The notes: generated from the sequence alone by a model not told the origin. DNA of 64,000 bases from Halorussus salinus (GCF_004765815.2 NZ_SBIS02000008.1:434001-498000); one strand, 5' to 3'. Numbered from the stretch's first letter, positions 35,782 to 45,503 are shown. A program made the numbers and translations.

Positions 35782-37134
35782 TCAGTACTCCGGACTATCG
35801 AGTACGCGAGACGGCGTCGTCTCCCGGACGAACAGTAGGCCATCGAACGCCTCAGGAAGGACCCGAACTGCGTTGTGGGCCGCCTGTCCGTCCTTCTCGT
35901 TCTCAGACGGACCGTCGGGACCGTAGTAGACGGCTCCGAGCTTCCGCTTTGCCCGCGGCTCGGCAAGCCACTCATCGAGTCGGTCGTTCTCGCTGGCGGT
36001 GTCGAAGTCGAGGAATGCGAGGTTGCCACCGGCCGCGGCGAACACGCGAGTGATGGAGTCCGCTGGCGGCTCGTCGAGCGACCACGTAGTGAGTTCGCTC
36101 TCGGGAGTCAACTCGATGCCAATCGCGCGGAACGACCCACCGAGGAAGTCGAATCCGAGTGCGAAGTAGTCGTCACCGTATCGGTCCGCGAGATAGCTCC
36201 CCAGCGACGGGGCCGACTCCACTCGCGCGCCCGAGTTTACCGTCCGGCAGATGTGGCTGTCGTGTGCCCAGAGTACGGCGCGGTCGAGGGCCTCGTACTC
36301 CAGCACCCACGAGAGGTTCTCCGCCATCGCCTCGTCCCGGACAACCATCGAGGCTTGTTTCCCATCGGTCTCACGGGCCGTGCGGCGCTGCCGTGCCTGC
36401 TCGATAACGCGGAGACAGCGCCGGGCCATCACGGTTTCCCGTTCGCTGGTCGCCATCACGAACGCCTCCCTACGCTCCTCAAACGCAGTTCCGAGTCGGT
36501 CGAGCAGTTGCTCGGTCGCCTCGGGGTCGTGGTCGCTCATGTACTGGTCGTTGATGTCACCCTCGTCGTTCGTTGCGTCGAGGTCCGCCTGTAGTTCCTT
36601 TCGGAGGTCTGGGTCGGCGCTGGCGAGGAACTTGTCGAGGCGTTCGACCGCTCCGGTCGTATATTGAGCGTCGATACCGTAGAACCGAACCCGGTCGTCG
36701 AGCGGTCGCTCGGCGTTGAACTCACGGAGCCACTCCACGAACGCGAGTACGGATTCGGTCCGCCAAACCCAGAAGTGCGTCCCGGCGAGTGCTTCGAGCG
36801 CGTCACCTTCGCCGTGGACGACGTAATTGTCGAGCGCCATCGTCTCGGGCAGGTTCGCTTCCATCGCGAACAGTCGTAGGCCCTGCTCTTCGACGAGATA
36901 CCGGACGATGCGGTGTTTGAGCTGGAAAAACTCTCTCGTTCCGTGGGTCGCCTCACCGAGGCCGATGATGCGGGCGTCGGCGAGCGCGTCACCTACCGGA
37001 TCGAGGTCGGCGTGGTCGGCAGTCGGGTCGGTCGTCGTGAGATTGACACCACTACGCCGGAGTCGTTCAGCGAGTTCGTCGGTCGCCGCGGGGTCGGTCG
37101 TAGTCGATTCTTTCGTCGGTGTAGTGTCCGTCAT
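35782..37134 (-). CDS. Erythromycin esterase-family protein
   Basis: 450 residues. The family hallmarks are in place: LGEATHGTREFFQLKHRIVR (catalytic Glu/His region near the N-terminus), LRLFAMEANLPETMALDNYV, YGIDAQYT and the late AVLWAHDSHI motif. Members hydrolyse macrolide lactones in some bacteria, but many archaeal and bacterial relatives have unknown substrates. Start taken at the ATG 37134; a TTG at 37158 is in frame. It is embedded between the two halves of the alpha-glucan cluster without evident operon links, so it may be a separate insertion. Confidence 0.88.
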   Translation of the reverse strand: MTDTTPTKESTTTDPAATDELAERLRRSGVNLTTTDPTADHADLDPVGDALADARIIGLGEATHGTREFFQLKHRIVRYLVEEQGLRLFAMEANLPETMALDNYVVHGEGDALEALAGTHFWVWRTESVLAFVEWLREFNAERPLDDRVRFYGIDAQYTTGAVERLDKFLASADPDLRKELQADLDATNDEGDINDQYMSDHDPEATEQLLDRLGTAFEERREAFVMATSERETVMARRCLRVIEQARQRRTARETDGKQASMVVRDEAMAENLSWVLEYEALDRAVLWAHDSHICRTVNSGARVESAPSLGSYLADRYGDDYFALGFDFLGGSFRAIGIELTPESELTTWSLDEPPADSITRVFAAAGGNLAFLDFDTASENDRLDEWLAEPRAKRKLGAVYYGPDGPSENEKDGQAAHNAVRVLPEAFDGLLFVRETTPSRVLDSPEY

Positions 37135-37575
37135 TGGTAGTGTGTCTGAGGTGGTCAAAAGCGAGTCGTGCCATAGCGGTCACGACCGGAGCAGTCGCTA
37201 GTCGGTGTAAAAGACAGATTCGCCCGAGGGTGGCGTCGCTACGAGCGAACGACCACCGTGGAGTGAGGCGAATCCCACTCAGACGTGACGCAGATACATC
37301 TTGTACTTGTTAATAATTAGATTGTCAGTTAATTGTTTCGGGAAAGCTGAACGACGGTACATCCAGTGAGCGCCCTTCGGATTCTCCTCAGGGACGAAGC
37401 ATCGGTCGTCCGAATCGTGAGTCGGTGCTGCTTGAGGTCGTCGCAACCGCACTGGGATGCTGGCACGTTACTCGAAGCATCTACGCGAATGATGCCGAGA
37501 CGACCAGTTCACGCCCTCAACTAAGCGACGGTTACAGCGAGAAGTTCGAACAAATAGCCGCGCTATTGACGCTCG
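37135..37575. other. Intergenic stretch without a supported gene
   Basis: 440 nt. The portion about 37305-37340 is A+T-rich (TTGTTAATAATTAGATTG) and could hold the esterase gene's promoter. The rest shows no codon bias on either strand and no RNA gene that I can fold by eye. Confidence 0.5.
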
Positions 37576-39795
37576 TTACTCGCTCGGAACCGCGACCTCC
37601 TCGTCGGCGAGCAGGTCGCGCTCGGCCAGTAGCGCGAGGGTCGTCGTCCGGAGGGCGTGGGGCCACCCCAGCGGCGTCGCGCTGTCGGGCGTCCCGTCGT
37701 CGAACACCTGCTCGGGCAGGAGGTCGCCGTTCCGACAGAGCGGGCCGTCCGGGAGGACCAGTCCCAGTAGGTCGCGGGCGGTCGCCGCGAACTCTCGGGC
37801 GCGCGAGTCGTCGTGGTCTTCCAACAGCGCCGCGAGGTTGGCGGCGGCGAACGCGCCCCACGCGGTCGAGACGGTCCATATCTTCTCGTCGTCCTGCGAG
37901 CGGGTCCGCCAGTCGTCGCCCTCGTAGCGTGCCAGTCCGCGGACCTCGCTGGCGTCGGGGTCGCGGTGGAGTTCGTCCACGACGGTCCGGACGTGTGAGA
38001 CGAGTCTGTCGAGTCGCTCGTCGTCCACTTCGGCCGCGCGGTCGTAGGCGAGGTGGGCGCTAGCCAGCGCGAGCGACCCCGAGTCACAGCGCGGGTCGAT
38101 GTCGCCCGCGTCGATAGTGCTGTCGCCGTCACTGGTGTCCTCGTCGTCCGCGTCGGTCGTTCCGTCGCCGGACTCGTCGTCGGGGAGGATGCGATAGCCG
38201 TAGATTCCACGCTCGGGTACCCAGAGGTCGTCCAATCCGGCGTACACGCGGTCGGCGCGCTCGCCCGCGGTGTCGGCGAGGTCGGCGTTAGCGAGGTCTT
38301 CGTCGGCGAGGTCCGCGTCGGTGGCGGCCGCCGTCGCGTACGCTTCGAGGAACGTCGCGGCGGTGTGGGCGAACTGGCCCGTCGCGTCCTCCCACGCGTT
38401 CTGACAGACCACGGGGAGACCGTCGTCCGTGAGCGTCCGGTCGAGGCCGGAGAGGGCGTCCGCGAGCGTCTCGGTCGCGCGGTCGGCGAGGTCGCCGTCG
38501 AGCGCGGGCAGGGCGTCCGCGAGGTATGCGACGACGCTGGCGGTCTGGTCGGCCTGATAGTCGCTGTAGTCTACCTCCTCGCCGACCGCGAGGTGGCTGT
38601 TGGCCCACCCCGGCGCGAGCGTGCGGTTGCGCGGCCAGACGCGATGTGGCCACGTCCCGTCGTCAAGTTGCGTCTCGCAGTAGCTCTCGGCGCTCCGGGC
38701 GTGCCAGTCGTCCAACCCGAGGTCGAACCGTCGGTCCGACTGGAGGAGAAACCGGGAGATTTCGGCGTCGTCGCGGAACCACGTGTAGCCGTAGCCCCCG
38801 GAGTGGGTGAAGTAGGGGTCGAACTCCGGCCCGGCGATGCGGAGGCCCGTCGGCGCAGAGAGGAGACCGAGCGCGCGGAGGTCGGCGGCCACCGCGTCGC
38901 TCTCGGGCAGGTCGTCGGGAACCTCGGGGGCGTGGTCTTTCGCGGCTTCGCTCAGTGCGCCGGTGTCACTGTAGGCGTCGAGAACCGCGTCGAGACGGTC
39001 GAGCGCCGCGGCGCGGTCGGTCCGGGAGGAGTCAGTCAACAGCGTGGCGAGCGTCGCCGCGCCCTCCTCGAAGGGGAGTTCGCATATCACGTCGCCGCTC
39101 AGGCTTGCCTCCTCGCGGCGGCCCTCCTCGTCGGAATCGTCCCCGCGGTCGGCGTCGAGCAACTCCCCGAGTTCCGGAGGCACGCGGCCAGTGGCGGTCG
39201 TGAACCCGGTCGCGCTGGCGGCGTAATCGTGTTCGGCGTCGTGGTACAGTTCGACCGCGTCGGCGTGGTGGAGTTGGCTGATGCCGGTGTCGCGGCCCTC
39301 CGGACCGAAGCCGAGCGCGGCGACCAGTTGCAGTCCTCCGGTCTCCTCGTCGGAGTCGCCGTTCTCTTCGCCGGAGGCGGAATCGGGGACCTCCTCGGTT
39401 TCGGGGGCCTCCTCGCGTTCGAAGTGCGTGATGTGGGCCTGCCCGAGCGTGAGGTCGTACTGCGTGAGCGTCTCGCCGGAGGGTAGTCGGTGGTCGGTGA
39501 CGACGAGCGTCGTCCCGTCCGCGTACGACTGGCCGACTGTCTCGCAGTCGTCGAACCACACTACGTCGCCGTCGAGTCGGACGCCGAGTCGGGAGGAGTC
39601 CAGTCCGTTGCGACCGGTAAGCGGGTAGCCGAAGTCCCGAATCCGGCCGTCGAGAGCGACGTGAACGAGTCGCCCCTCGCCGTCGCTCGGCGTGTAGCCC
39701 GAAAAGCGGCCCGTCGTCGTCCGGCGTTCGCCCGGAAAGCAGGTATCGTGGTCCTCGTAGCGTACGAAGTCGTCCAGCGCGTCGCGAAGTTGCAT
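37576..39795 (-). CDS. Glycoside hydrolase family 15 glucoamylase/glucan glucosidase
   Basis: 739 residues from the ATG at 39795; the frame is open far upstream, but that is antisense to the amylase gene. The N-terminal super-beta-sandwich (MQLRDALDDFVRYEDHDTCF, LGQAHITHFEREEA) is followed by the GH15 alpha/alpha barrel. The barrel shows GGYGYTWFRDDAEISRFLLQ, then GTWPHRVWPRNRTLAPGWAN and SGSLALASAHLAYD. It releases glucose from alpha-glucan ends. No signal peptide, so it acts in the cytoplasm on imported maltodextrins. Two acidic low-complexity inserts (about 130-150, and DDESGDGTTDADDEDTSDGD) are typical halophilic loops. It is divergent from the GH13 gene. Confidence 0.9.
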   Translation of the reverse strand: MQLRDALDDFVRYEDHDTCFPGERRTTTGRFSGYTPSDGEGRLVHVALDGRIRDFGYPLTGRNGLDSSRLGVRLDGDVVWFDDCETVGQSYADGTTLVVTDHRLPSGETLTQYDLTLGQAHITHFEREEAPETEEVPDSASGEENGDSDEETGGLQLVAALGFGPEGRDTGISQLHHADAVELYHDAEHDYAASATGFTTATGRVPPELGELLDADRGDDSDEEGRREEASLSGDVICELPFEEGAATLATLLTDSSRTDRAAALDRLDAVLDAYSDTGALSEAAKDHAPEVPDDLPESDAVAADLRALGLLSAPTGLRIAGPEFDPYFTHSGGYGYTWFRDDAEISRFLLQSDRRFDLGLDDWHARSAESYCETQLDDGTWPHRVWPRNRTLAPGWANSHLAVGEEVDYSDYQADQTASVVAYLADALPALDGDLADRATETLADALSGLDRTLTDDGLPVVCQNAWEDATGQFAHTAATFLEAYATAAATDADLADEDLANADLADTAGERADRVYAGLDDLWVPERGIYGYRILPDDESGDGTTDADDEDTSDGDSTIDAGDIDPRCDSGSLALASAHLAYDRAAEVDDERLDRLVSHVRTVVDELHRDPDASEVRGLARYEGDDWRTRSQDDEKIWTVSTAWGAFAAANLAALLEDHDDSRAREFAATARDLLGLVLPDGPLCRNGDLLPEQVFDDGTPDSATPLGWPHALRTTTLALLAERDLLADEEVAVPSE

Positions 39796-39900
39796 TGCCT
39801 GAACGAAGGCGGACCCCGAATAATAATCTTTGGTGTAATTGTAGTTCACGGATACACGATTTGCGCAATAGTGAAGTGTCTCCCCGCGAGGGGTGAGAAC
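39796..39900. promoter_or_regulatory. Divergent promoter region of GH15 and GH13 genes
   Basis: 105 nt between the two start codons. A+T-rich segments AATAATAATCTTTGGTG (39820-39836) and ACACGATTTGCGCAATAG are the only TATA candidates. Transcription is expected both ways from this short region, so one regulator could control both hydrolases. Confidence 0.5.
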
Positions 39901-41958
39901 ATGCACGAACCCGGTCCACCGCGATTCACGCACGTCGGCACGTCGGTCGAACTCGCTCCTCGACACCCCGACCCCGAAGCCGACTTCTCGTGGCGAGTGC
40001 GCGACCGTCCCGAGGAGAGCGACGTGGACCTCGGCGACGGCGCCGTCGTCCACCTCGACCCGGACGCGCCCGGCGTCTACGAGGTCGAACTCGACGCCCC
40101 GGACGGGACCCACCGCCAGACGGTCCGGGCGTTCCCCGACCCGCGCCGGGAGGTCCGGTTCGAGGCACCGATTGGCGACCTCCCCATTTCGGCCGAGGAG
40201 GTCGGAGACCTGCCGATTATCGGCCCGTTCAACGACTACACGGTCGGGCGCGACCTGATGGGCCGCGAGGGCGACAGCTACGTCGCCGACCTGCTCCTCG
40301 CGCCGGGCGACCACGAGGGCATCTGCGTGCTGGACGAGAAGTTCGAGAACGTCCACACCATCGACGTGACGGTCGAGGGGCCGGGGCGACCGCGGGTCCA
40401 TCTGGAGGGCCGCGTCGCGGACGATACCCTTGTCGTGACCGCGCGCGCGGAGGCCGCGCCCGAGGGGAGCAGTCCCGAGGTCGAGTTCTGGCTGGACGAC
40501 CGCGACGACCTGCCGGACTCGGCGGTGACGGTCGATGGGAGCGAACTCCGCGTCCCGGTCGAGGAGGTGCCCGACGAGGCGCGCGTCCACGCCGTCGCGG
40601 TCGCCGAGCGCCACAGCGTCGCCGACACGCTGGTCGTTTCCGGTGGCAGAGAGGTCAACGTCTCCCGTCCCAACGACCCGCCGGAGTGGGCCGAGGAGGC
40701 GACGGTGTACCAGATTTTCGTCCGGCGGTTCACCGGCGAGACCGTCGAGACGACGTTCCCCGAGATAGAACGACGCGTGGAATACCTCGAATCGCTCGAC
40801 GTGGACTGCCTGTGGCTGACGCCCGTGGTCGAGAGTCCGACCGACCACGGCTACCACGTCACCGACTACTTCGACACGGCGAGCGACCTCGGGACCCGCG
40901 AGGAGTTCGCGTCGCTGGTCGAACGCCTCCGCGAGGCCGGAATCCGGGTCGTCTTCGACCTCGTCATCAACCACACCTCGCGGGACCACCCCGCGTTCCA
41001 GATGCACGCGGCGGGCGTGCCCGAGTACGCCGACTACTACGAGCGCGTGCCCGCCGACGCCGCCGACGCCGTGGACGTAGACGACGTGGACTGGGCGGGC
41101 GAGGGGTCGCCGGGATACTACTTCAACTGGACGCGCATCCCCAACGTGAACTACGACTCGCTGGCGGTCCGGGAGTGGATGCTGAACGTGGTCGACGAGT
41201 GGGCACCGGTCGTGGACGGCTTCCGCGCCGACGTGGCGTGGGGCGTCCCCCACGGCTTCTGGAAGGAGGTCCGCGAGCGAGTGAAACGCGAGGACTCGGA
41301 ATTCCTCCTGCTGGACGAGACCATCCCGCGGGACCCCCAGTTCCACGAGAACGAGTTCGACGCCCACTACGACACCGACCTCTACGGCGCGCTCCGCGAC
41401 ATCGGACGGGGAGACGCCCCGGCAGAGGCGCTGTTCGACGCGCTCGACGCGAACCACCGCGAAGGGTTCCCCGAGTCGTCGCTGTTGCTCCGCTACGTCG
41501 AGAACCACGACGAGAGCCGTTACGTCTCGGAGTGCGGGACCGCGGCGCTCCGGGCGGCCGCGGCCGCGACGTTCACCCTGCCGGGCGCGCCGATGATTTA
41601 CTACGGGCAGGAGCGGGGCGTCGCCGAGCAACGCGGCGAGATGCAGTGGTACGACGGCGACGCCGACCTGACCGAGTTCCACCGTCGGCTCTCGAAACTC
41701 CGGAGCGAGCAGGCGGTCCTCCGGTCGGGCGAAGTCGAGCGCGTGGACGCGGTCGGGGACGACCGGACCGTCGCTTACGCCCGCGACGACGGCGACGAGC
41801 GACTGGTGGTTCTCCTCGACTTCGGCGACCGGGAGGGCGAGGTCACCGTGGAAGTCGAAGAATCAGTCGGCGAGACCGACCTGTTGACCGGCGAGGAGGT
41901 CGCCACCGACGAGGGAGTCGAAGTCCGAGATTGCGTCGTGCTTCGGAGCGAACGCTGA
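39901..41958 (+). CDS. Glycoside hydrolase family 13, alpha-amylase/cyclomaltodextrinase type
   Basis: 685 residues from the ATG at 39901. An N-terminal immunoglobulin-like region of about 250 residues precedes the barrel, as in intracellular maltogenic enzymes. GH13 regions: LWLTPVVESPTDHGYHVTDY, region I DLVINHTS (about 357-364), region II GFRADVAW (nucleophile Asp about 443), region III LLLDETI (acid Glu) and region IV VENHDESR. A short C-terminal beta domain ends the protein. No signal peptide, so it processes imported maltodextrins or cyclodextrins together with the divergent GH15. Confidence 0.92.
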   Translation: MHEPGPPRFTHVGTSVELAPRHPDPEADFSWRVRDRPEESDVDLGDGAVVHLDPDAPGVYEVELDAPDGTHRQTVRAFPDPRREVRFEAPIGDLPISAEEVGDLPIIGPFNDYTVGRDLMGREGDSYVADLLLAPGDHEGICVLDEKFENVHTIDVTVEGPGRPRVHLEGRVADDTLVVTARAEAAPEGSSPEVEFWLDDRDDLPDSAVTVDGSELRVPVEEVPDEARVHAVAVAERHSVADTLVVSGGREVNVSRPNDPPEWAEEATVYQIFVRRFTGETVETTFPEIERRVEYLESLDVDCLWLTPVVESPTDHGYHVTDYFDTASDLGTREEFASLVERLREAGIRVVFDLVINHTSRDHPAFQMHAAGVPEYADYYERVPADAADAVDVDDVDWAGEGSPGYYFNWTRIPNVNYDSLAVREWMLNVVDEWAPVVDGFRADVAWGVPHGFWKEVRERVKREDSEFLLLDETIPRDPQFHENEFDAHYDTDLYGALRDIGRGDAPAEALFDALDANHREGFPESSLLLRYVENHDESRYVSECGTAALRAAAAATFTLPGAPMIYYGQERGVAEQRGEMQWYDGDADLTEFHRRLSKLRSEQAVLRSGEVERVDAVGDDRTVAYARDDGDERLVVLLDFGDREGEVTVEVEESVGETDLLTGEEVATDEGVEVRDCVVLRSER

Positions 41959-41983
41959 GCGCGCGGGCCGCCGCCAGACACGG

Positions 41984-41991
41984 TTTTTAAG
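41984..41991 (+). promoter_or_regulatory. TATA box of the second TrmB gene
   Basis: TTTTTAAG ends 25 nt before the ATG at 42017, the spacing expected for a leaderless haloarchaeal transcript. It gives the regulator its own promoter although it follows GH13 by only 58 nt. Confidence 0.6.
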
Positions 41992-42016
41992 TTCTGGCCG
42001 TGGCATTCTTCGGGCG

Positions 42017-43075
42017 ATGGACGACCCGACGCTCTCCCAACTGCTCCGGAAGTTCGGCTTCTCCGACAAGGAGATAGACATCTATCTCACCATCCTCGAC
42101 CACGGCGAAGCGAAGACCAGCGTCATCGCCGACGACGCCAGCGTCTCGAAGCGGTACGTCTACAGCGTCAGCGAGGAGCTAGAGGACCGCGGGTTCGTCT
42201 CGGTCAACGACCACTCGGTGCCGACGACGGTTCGGGCCATCCCGCCCGAGGAGGTCGTCGGCGCGCTGACCGACGACGTAGAGCAGATGCGCCCCGCGCT
42301 CGAAGCCCACTACTCGCAGGTCGAGCCCCAGTCGGACGCCTTCGAGGTCGTCAAGTCCCGCGTGACGGTACTCAAGCGAATCACCGGACTCATCCGCGAG
42401 GCCGACAAGGAGGTGGCGCTGTCGCTCCCCCACGACCACCTCTCGGAGGTCGCCGACGAGTTGCGCGACGCGGTGGACCGCGGCGTGCTGGTCATGCTGG
42501 TGGTGACGGGCGCGGACCTCGACGCCGACCTCGGGTTGGAGGGACTCGCCACGGTCGCTCGCGCGTGGGAGGAGTCGATGCCGACGATGATAACCGCCGA
42601 CCGGACTCGGAGCCTGATAGCTCCGCACGAGATGATAGCGCGGGCCAACAGCGGCGAGCGCGCCATCACGTTCACCCAGAACCAACTCGCGCCCGTCATG
42701 GTCGGTTCGTTCTTCGGCAACTACTGGCCGATGGCCGAGGAGGTGTACGTCGCCGACCCCCACGAACTGCCCCGGACGTACGACGATTTCCGGCAGGCGG
42801 TCCTACAGGCGACGCTCCGCCACCGTGCGGACACCCCGCTCACCGCGACCGTGCGCGGCCACCCGACGGACGGCGACGAGGGGGACGGTCCCGACGAGAT
42901 AAGGGGCCGAGTCGTCGGCGTCCGGCAGGGACTCGTGGAACCCGCGAACAACTCCTTCCCGGTCGAGGCCGCGCTGGTCGTGGCGACCGGCGAGGGCGAG
43001 TATCTGGTCGGCGGGGAGGGCGCGTTCGTGGAGGACTACGAGGCCGAGGAGGTCGTCTTGGAGTTCGCCGAGTAG
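42017..43075 (+). CDS. TrmB-family sugar-sensing transcriptional regulator (alpha-glucan locus)
   Basis: 352 residues. Winged helix: LLRKFGFSDKEIDIYLTILD, then VSKRYVYSVSEELEDRGFVS. The middle phospholipase-D-like alpha/beta section (VALSLPHDHLSEVADEL, VLVMLVVTGADL) and the C-terminal beta domain (RGRVVGVRQGLVEPANNSFP) match TrmB and its maltose-responsive relatives. In haloarchaea such proteins repress or activate sugar transport and metabolism genes by glucose or maltose state. Its place after the amylase and near the MalEFGK-type genes points to the alpha-glucan cluster as target. Confidence 0.9.
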   Translation: MDDPTLSQLLRKFGFSDKEIDIYLTILDHGEAKTSVIADDASVSKRYVYSVSEELEDRGFVSVNDHSVPTTVRAIPPEEVVGALTDDVEQMRPALEAHYSQVEPQSDAFEVVKSRVTVLKRITGLIREADKEVALSLPHDHLSEVADELRDAVDRGVLVMLVVTGADLDADLGLEGLATVARAWEESMPTMITADRTRSLIAPHEMIARANSGERAITFTQNQLAPVMVGSFFGNYWPMAEEVYVADPHELPRTYDDFRQAVLQATLRHRADTPLTATVRGHPTDGDEGDGPDEIRGRVVGVRQGLVEPANNSFPVEAALVVATGEGEYLVGGEGAFVEDYEAEEVVLEFAE

Positions 43076-43135
43076 GAACGCCCGAGAGACGGCCGGTAGC
43101 CAAACTGTTATTCCGCCCAATCTCCGAACCCCGAC

Positions 43136-44164
43136 ATGGAGCTTTCTGCCGTCGACCTCTCGCCGGTCCCCGACGAGGGCACCGCGACCGACGCGTACGC
43201 GAACACCGTCGAAGCCGCACAGCAGGCCGAACGACTCGGTTTATCCCGGTTCTGGGTCGCCGAACACCACGCGATGGCCGACCGACTCGCCGGAACGACG
43301 CCGGAGGTGTTGCTCGGGCATCTCGCGGCCGAGACCGACTCGATTCGGCTCGGCTCCGGCGCGGTCCTGCTCAACCACTACAGCCCGTTCAAGGTCGCCG
43401 AACAGTTCGGCGCGCTGGACGCGCTCGCGCCCGGCCGCATCGACGCGGGCCTCGGTCGCGCGAACGGCTCGCCCGCGGCCGACCGCGCGCTCGGGACCTC
43501 CCGGCGCGTCCAGAACCCCGACGAGGAGCATCGCGAGAAGATAGAGGCCGTCGTCTCCCACCTCCACGACGACTATCCCGAGGACCACGAGTACGGCGAC
43601 CTCTCGATTCCGCGGTCGGGCGAGGAGACGCCGACGCCGTGGGTGTTGGGGTCGAGTCCGTCGAGCGCGGCCATCGCGGGGGAACTCGGCCTGCCGTACT
43701 GCTTCGCGGGGTTCATCCGGCCGCAGTTCGCCGAGCGCGCGTTCGAGGAGTATCGCGAGAACTTCGAGCCGTCGCGGCTGGCCGGGAGCGTCCCGGAGCC
43801 ACATGGAATCGTCGCGGTGAACGCAATCGCGGCCGACACCGACGAGGAGGCGGCGCGACTCCGGGCGGTCGCGGAAGCGTCGTTCGCGCGCCTGCGACGC
43901 GGCGAGGCCGGGACCACCCCGTCGGTCGAGGAGGCCATCGGGGAGTTGGGCGGCGTCCCCGAGCCGACACCGGCAACGCTCGACGCCGACGAGTGGCCGC
44001 GCGCGCTCTCGGGGAGTCCGGAGACGCTGGCCGACGTGGTGGAGCAACTCGCCGACCGCGTGGGGGTGGACGAAGTGATGATTCAGCACGTCGTCGCCGA
44101 CCACGACGACGGGCTTCGGTCCCACGAGCTGCTGGCCGAGGGCCTCGGGGTGGCGGGTCGGTAG
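43136..44164 (+). CDS. LLM-class flavin-dependent oxidoreductase (luciferase-like monooxygenase)
   Basis: 342 residues, about the usual length of the MsnO8-type LLM group. Motifs: LSRFWVAEHHAM (flavin-side signature), TDSIRLGSGAVLLNHYSPFK, AEQFGALDALAPGRIDAGLG and the late VDEVMIQHVVADHDD. These enzymes use reduced FMN or F420 to oxidise small substrates; the substrate cannot be predicted. It is transcribed alone and forms the border between the sugar genes and the defence island. The last bases of the gene are echoed in the spacer right after the stop. Confidence 0.88.
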   Translation: MELSAVDLSPVPDEGTATDAYANTVEAAQQAERLGLSRFWVAEHHAMADRLAGTTPEVLLGHLAAETDSIRLGSGAVLLNHYSPFKVAEQFGALDALAPGRIDAGLGRANGSPAADRALGTSRRVQNPDEEHREKIEAVVSHLHDDYPEDHEYGDLSIPRSGEETPTPWVLGSSPSSAAIAGELGLPYCFAGFIRPQFAERAFEEYRENFEPSRLAGSVPEPHGIVAVNAIAADTDEEAARLRAVAEASFARLRRGEAGTTPSVEEAIGELGGVPEPTPATLDADEWPRALSGSPETLADVVEQLADRVGVDEVMIQHVVADHDDGLRSHELLAEGLGVAGR

Positions 44165-44238
44165 ACCGCGGGTGGTTGGGTGGCGGGTCAGTAGACGGCT
44201 GGCGGGGGCGGGGCGGTAGACCGCGGGCGAGGGGGAGA
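44155..44238 (+). repeat. Short imperfect repeats after the LLM gene stop
   Basis: The gene's last bases, GTGGCGGGTCGGTAGACCG, recur in altered form at 44180-44195 (GTGGCGGGTCAGTAGACG) and again around 44209-44228 (GGGCGGTAGACCGCGGGCG). The spacer therefore looks like partial duplications of the 3' end of the coding sequence. Confidence 0.5.
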
Positions 44239-44256
44239 ACGACGAGTTGCGTCGGG

Positions 44257-44263
44257 ATTTAAG
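44257..44263 (+). promoter_or_regulatory. TATA box of the mcrB-like gene
   Basis: ATTTAAG ends 25 nt upstream of the ATG at 44289, typical of leaderless transcription, and favours 44289 over upstream in-frame codons. Confidence 0.6.
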
Positions 44264-44288
44264 AACGGCGACTCGGTTGCTGTTGGTA

Positions 44289-45503
44289 ATGAGTACTCGC
44301 ATCTCCCTCTCGCAGGCCCGCGACGAGATAGAAGTCCTCCGGCGAAACGAGTCGGAGACGAAAAACGCCATCGAGAACGCCGCGAGCGTGGACGTACTCC
44401 GGTATCTAATCGCCGAGGAGAAACTGGACGAGACCCACGACGGACCGCGGGGATTGGGGACGATTCGGAAGGCGGTCCTCGACTCGGAGCTGGCACCGCT
44501 GGAACTCAAGCGCCTCGTGAGCTATCGCGGCGACGAGACCCCCGAGGAGATTCTCGTCCCCGACGAAGTAGTCCGGAACGCGACGGTCGCGCTCGAAACG
44601 GGGAAACCGGTCGTGCTGTACGGGCCGACTGGAACCGGCAAGACGACGTTCGCCAAGCAACTCGCACAGCGGACCTGCGTCGGCTACACGCTGAACACGG
44701 CCACGCCGTCGTGGACGCCGTCGGACATCGTAGGCGGCATCTCGCCGGACACCTCCGGACGCGGCATCCAGTACCACCGCGAACTCGGGTGCGTCTCGGA
44801 GGCGGTACAGCGCGCGCGGCAGTTCGACGTGGACTACGGCGTCATCTTGGACGAAATCACGCGGGCGGATATCTCGAAAATCTTCGGGCCGCTCTACACC
44901 GCCATCGAGAACCCCCACCAGACCATCTTCGAGACCGACGAGGGGGACACGATAGAACTGGACGACCGCGTGAACGTCATCTGTACGATGAACATGTCCG
45001 ACCGCACGGTGAACGAACTCGACGACGCGATTACGCGCCGGTTCGCGATGGTCGAGTTGGACGAGTACCCCGAACAGAACCGGCGGGCACTCCTCGAAGG
45101 GTGGCTCGACGAGTTCGTCGCCGAGACCGTGGAGACGGACACGACCCGCCTGCGCGAACTGTTCGAGGCGGACTTCCGGCGGGTCAACCGCGGGCGAGAC
45201 GACACCTCGCAGGGACCCATCATGCGGTTCGGCCCGATGCACTACCGCGACGTGGCCGCGTTCGTCGGCGCGGCGTGTGACGACGGCGGGCAGTACGAGG
45301 GCGAACTCCCGCGGGCAGTCGGGCAGGCGTACAAGACGTTTCTGGTCCCGCGGTTGTTGAACGCCGCCGCGTTCCCGCAGATGGAGCGAATCGCCAAACA
45401 TTATCGGACGCTCGACGACGAGTTCTCCGCGTTCGACCTCGAACCGGCCGCGGCGTTGGCCGAGCGCCGACTCGCCGAGGAGCGCCGCCAACTCGGTACG
45501 TGA
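44289..45503 (+). CDS. McrB-like AAA+ NTPase of a type IV-like restriction system
   Basis: 404 residues. Walker A GPTGTGKTT, Walker B region VILDEITRADISKIFGPLYT and the McrB-type sensor CTMNMSDRTVNELDDAITRR, whose MNxxDR motif marks the GTP-binding McrB branch. A helical N-terminal region of about 90 residues replaces the DNA-binding domain of Escherichia coli McrB and has no recognised base-reader. Partner and nuclease is the overlapping McrC-like gene (GTGA). Such pairs cut DNA carrying modified cytosines. As the immediate neighbour of three DNA methyltransferases it belongs to the same defence island. Confidence 0.9.
   Translation: MSTRISLSQARDEIEVLRRNESETKNAIENAASVDVLRYLIAEEKLDETHDGPRGLGTIRKAVLDSELAPLELKRLVSYRGDETPEEILVPDEVVRNATVALETGKPVVLYGPTGTGKTTFAKQLAQRTCVGYTLNTATPSWTPSDIVGGISPDTSGRGIQYHRELGCVSEAVQRARQFDVDYGVILDEITRADISKIFGPLYTAIENPHQTIFETDEGDTIELDDRVNVICTMNMSDRTVNELDDAITRRFAMVELDEYPEQNRRALLEGWLDEFVAETVETDTTRLRELFEADFRRVNRGRDDTSQGPIMRFGPMHYRDVAAFVGAACDDGGQYEGELPRAVGQAYKTFLVPRLLNAAAFPQMERIAKHYRTLDDEFSAFDLEPAAALAERRLAEERRQLGT

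Noticed and set aside
39796-41682. Upstream extension of the glucoamylase frame to over 1360 codons
   Set aside because: The extra part is antisense to the GH13 gene; the GH15 domain begins at the ATG at 39795.
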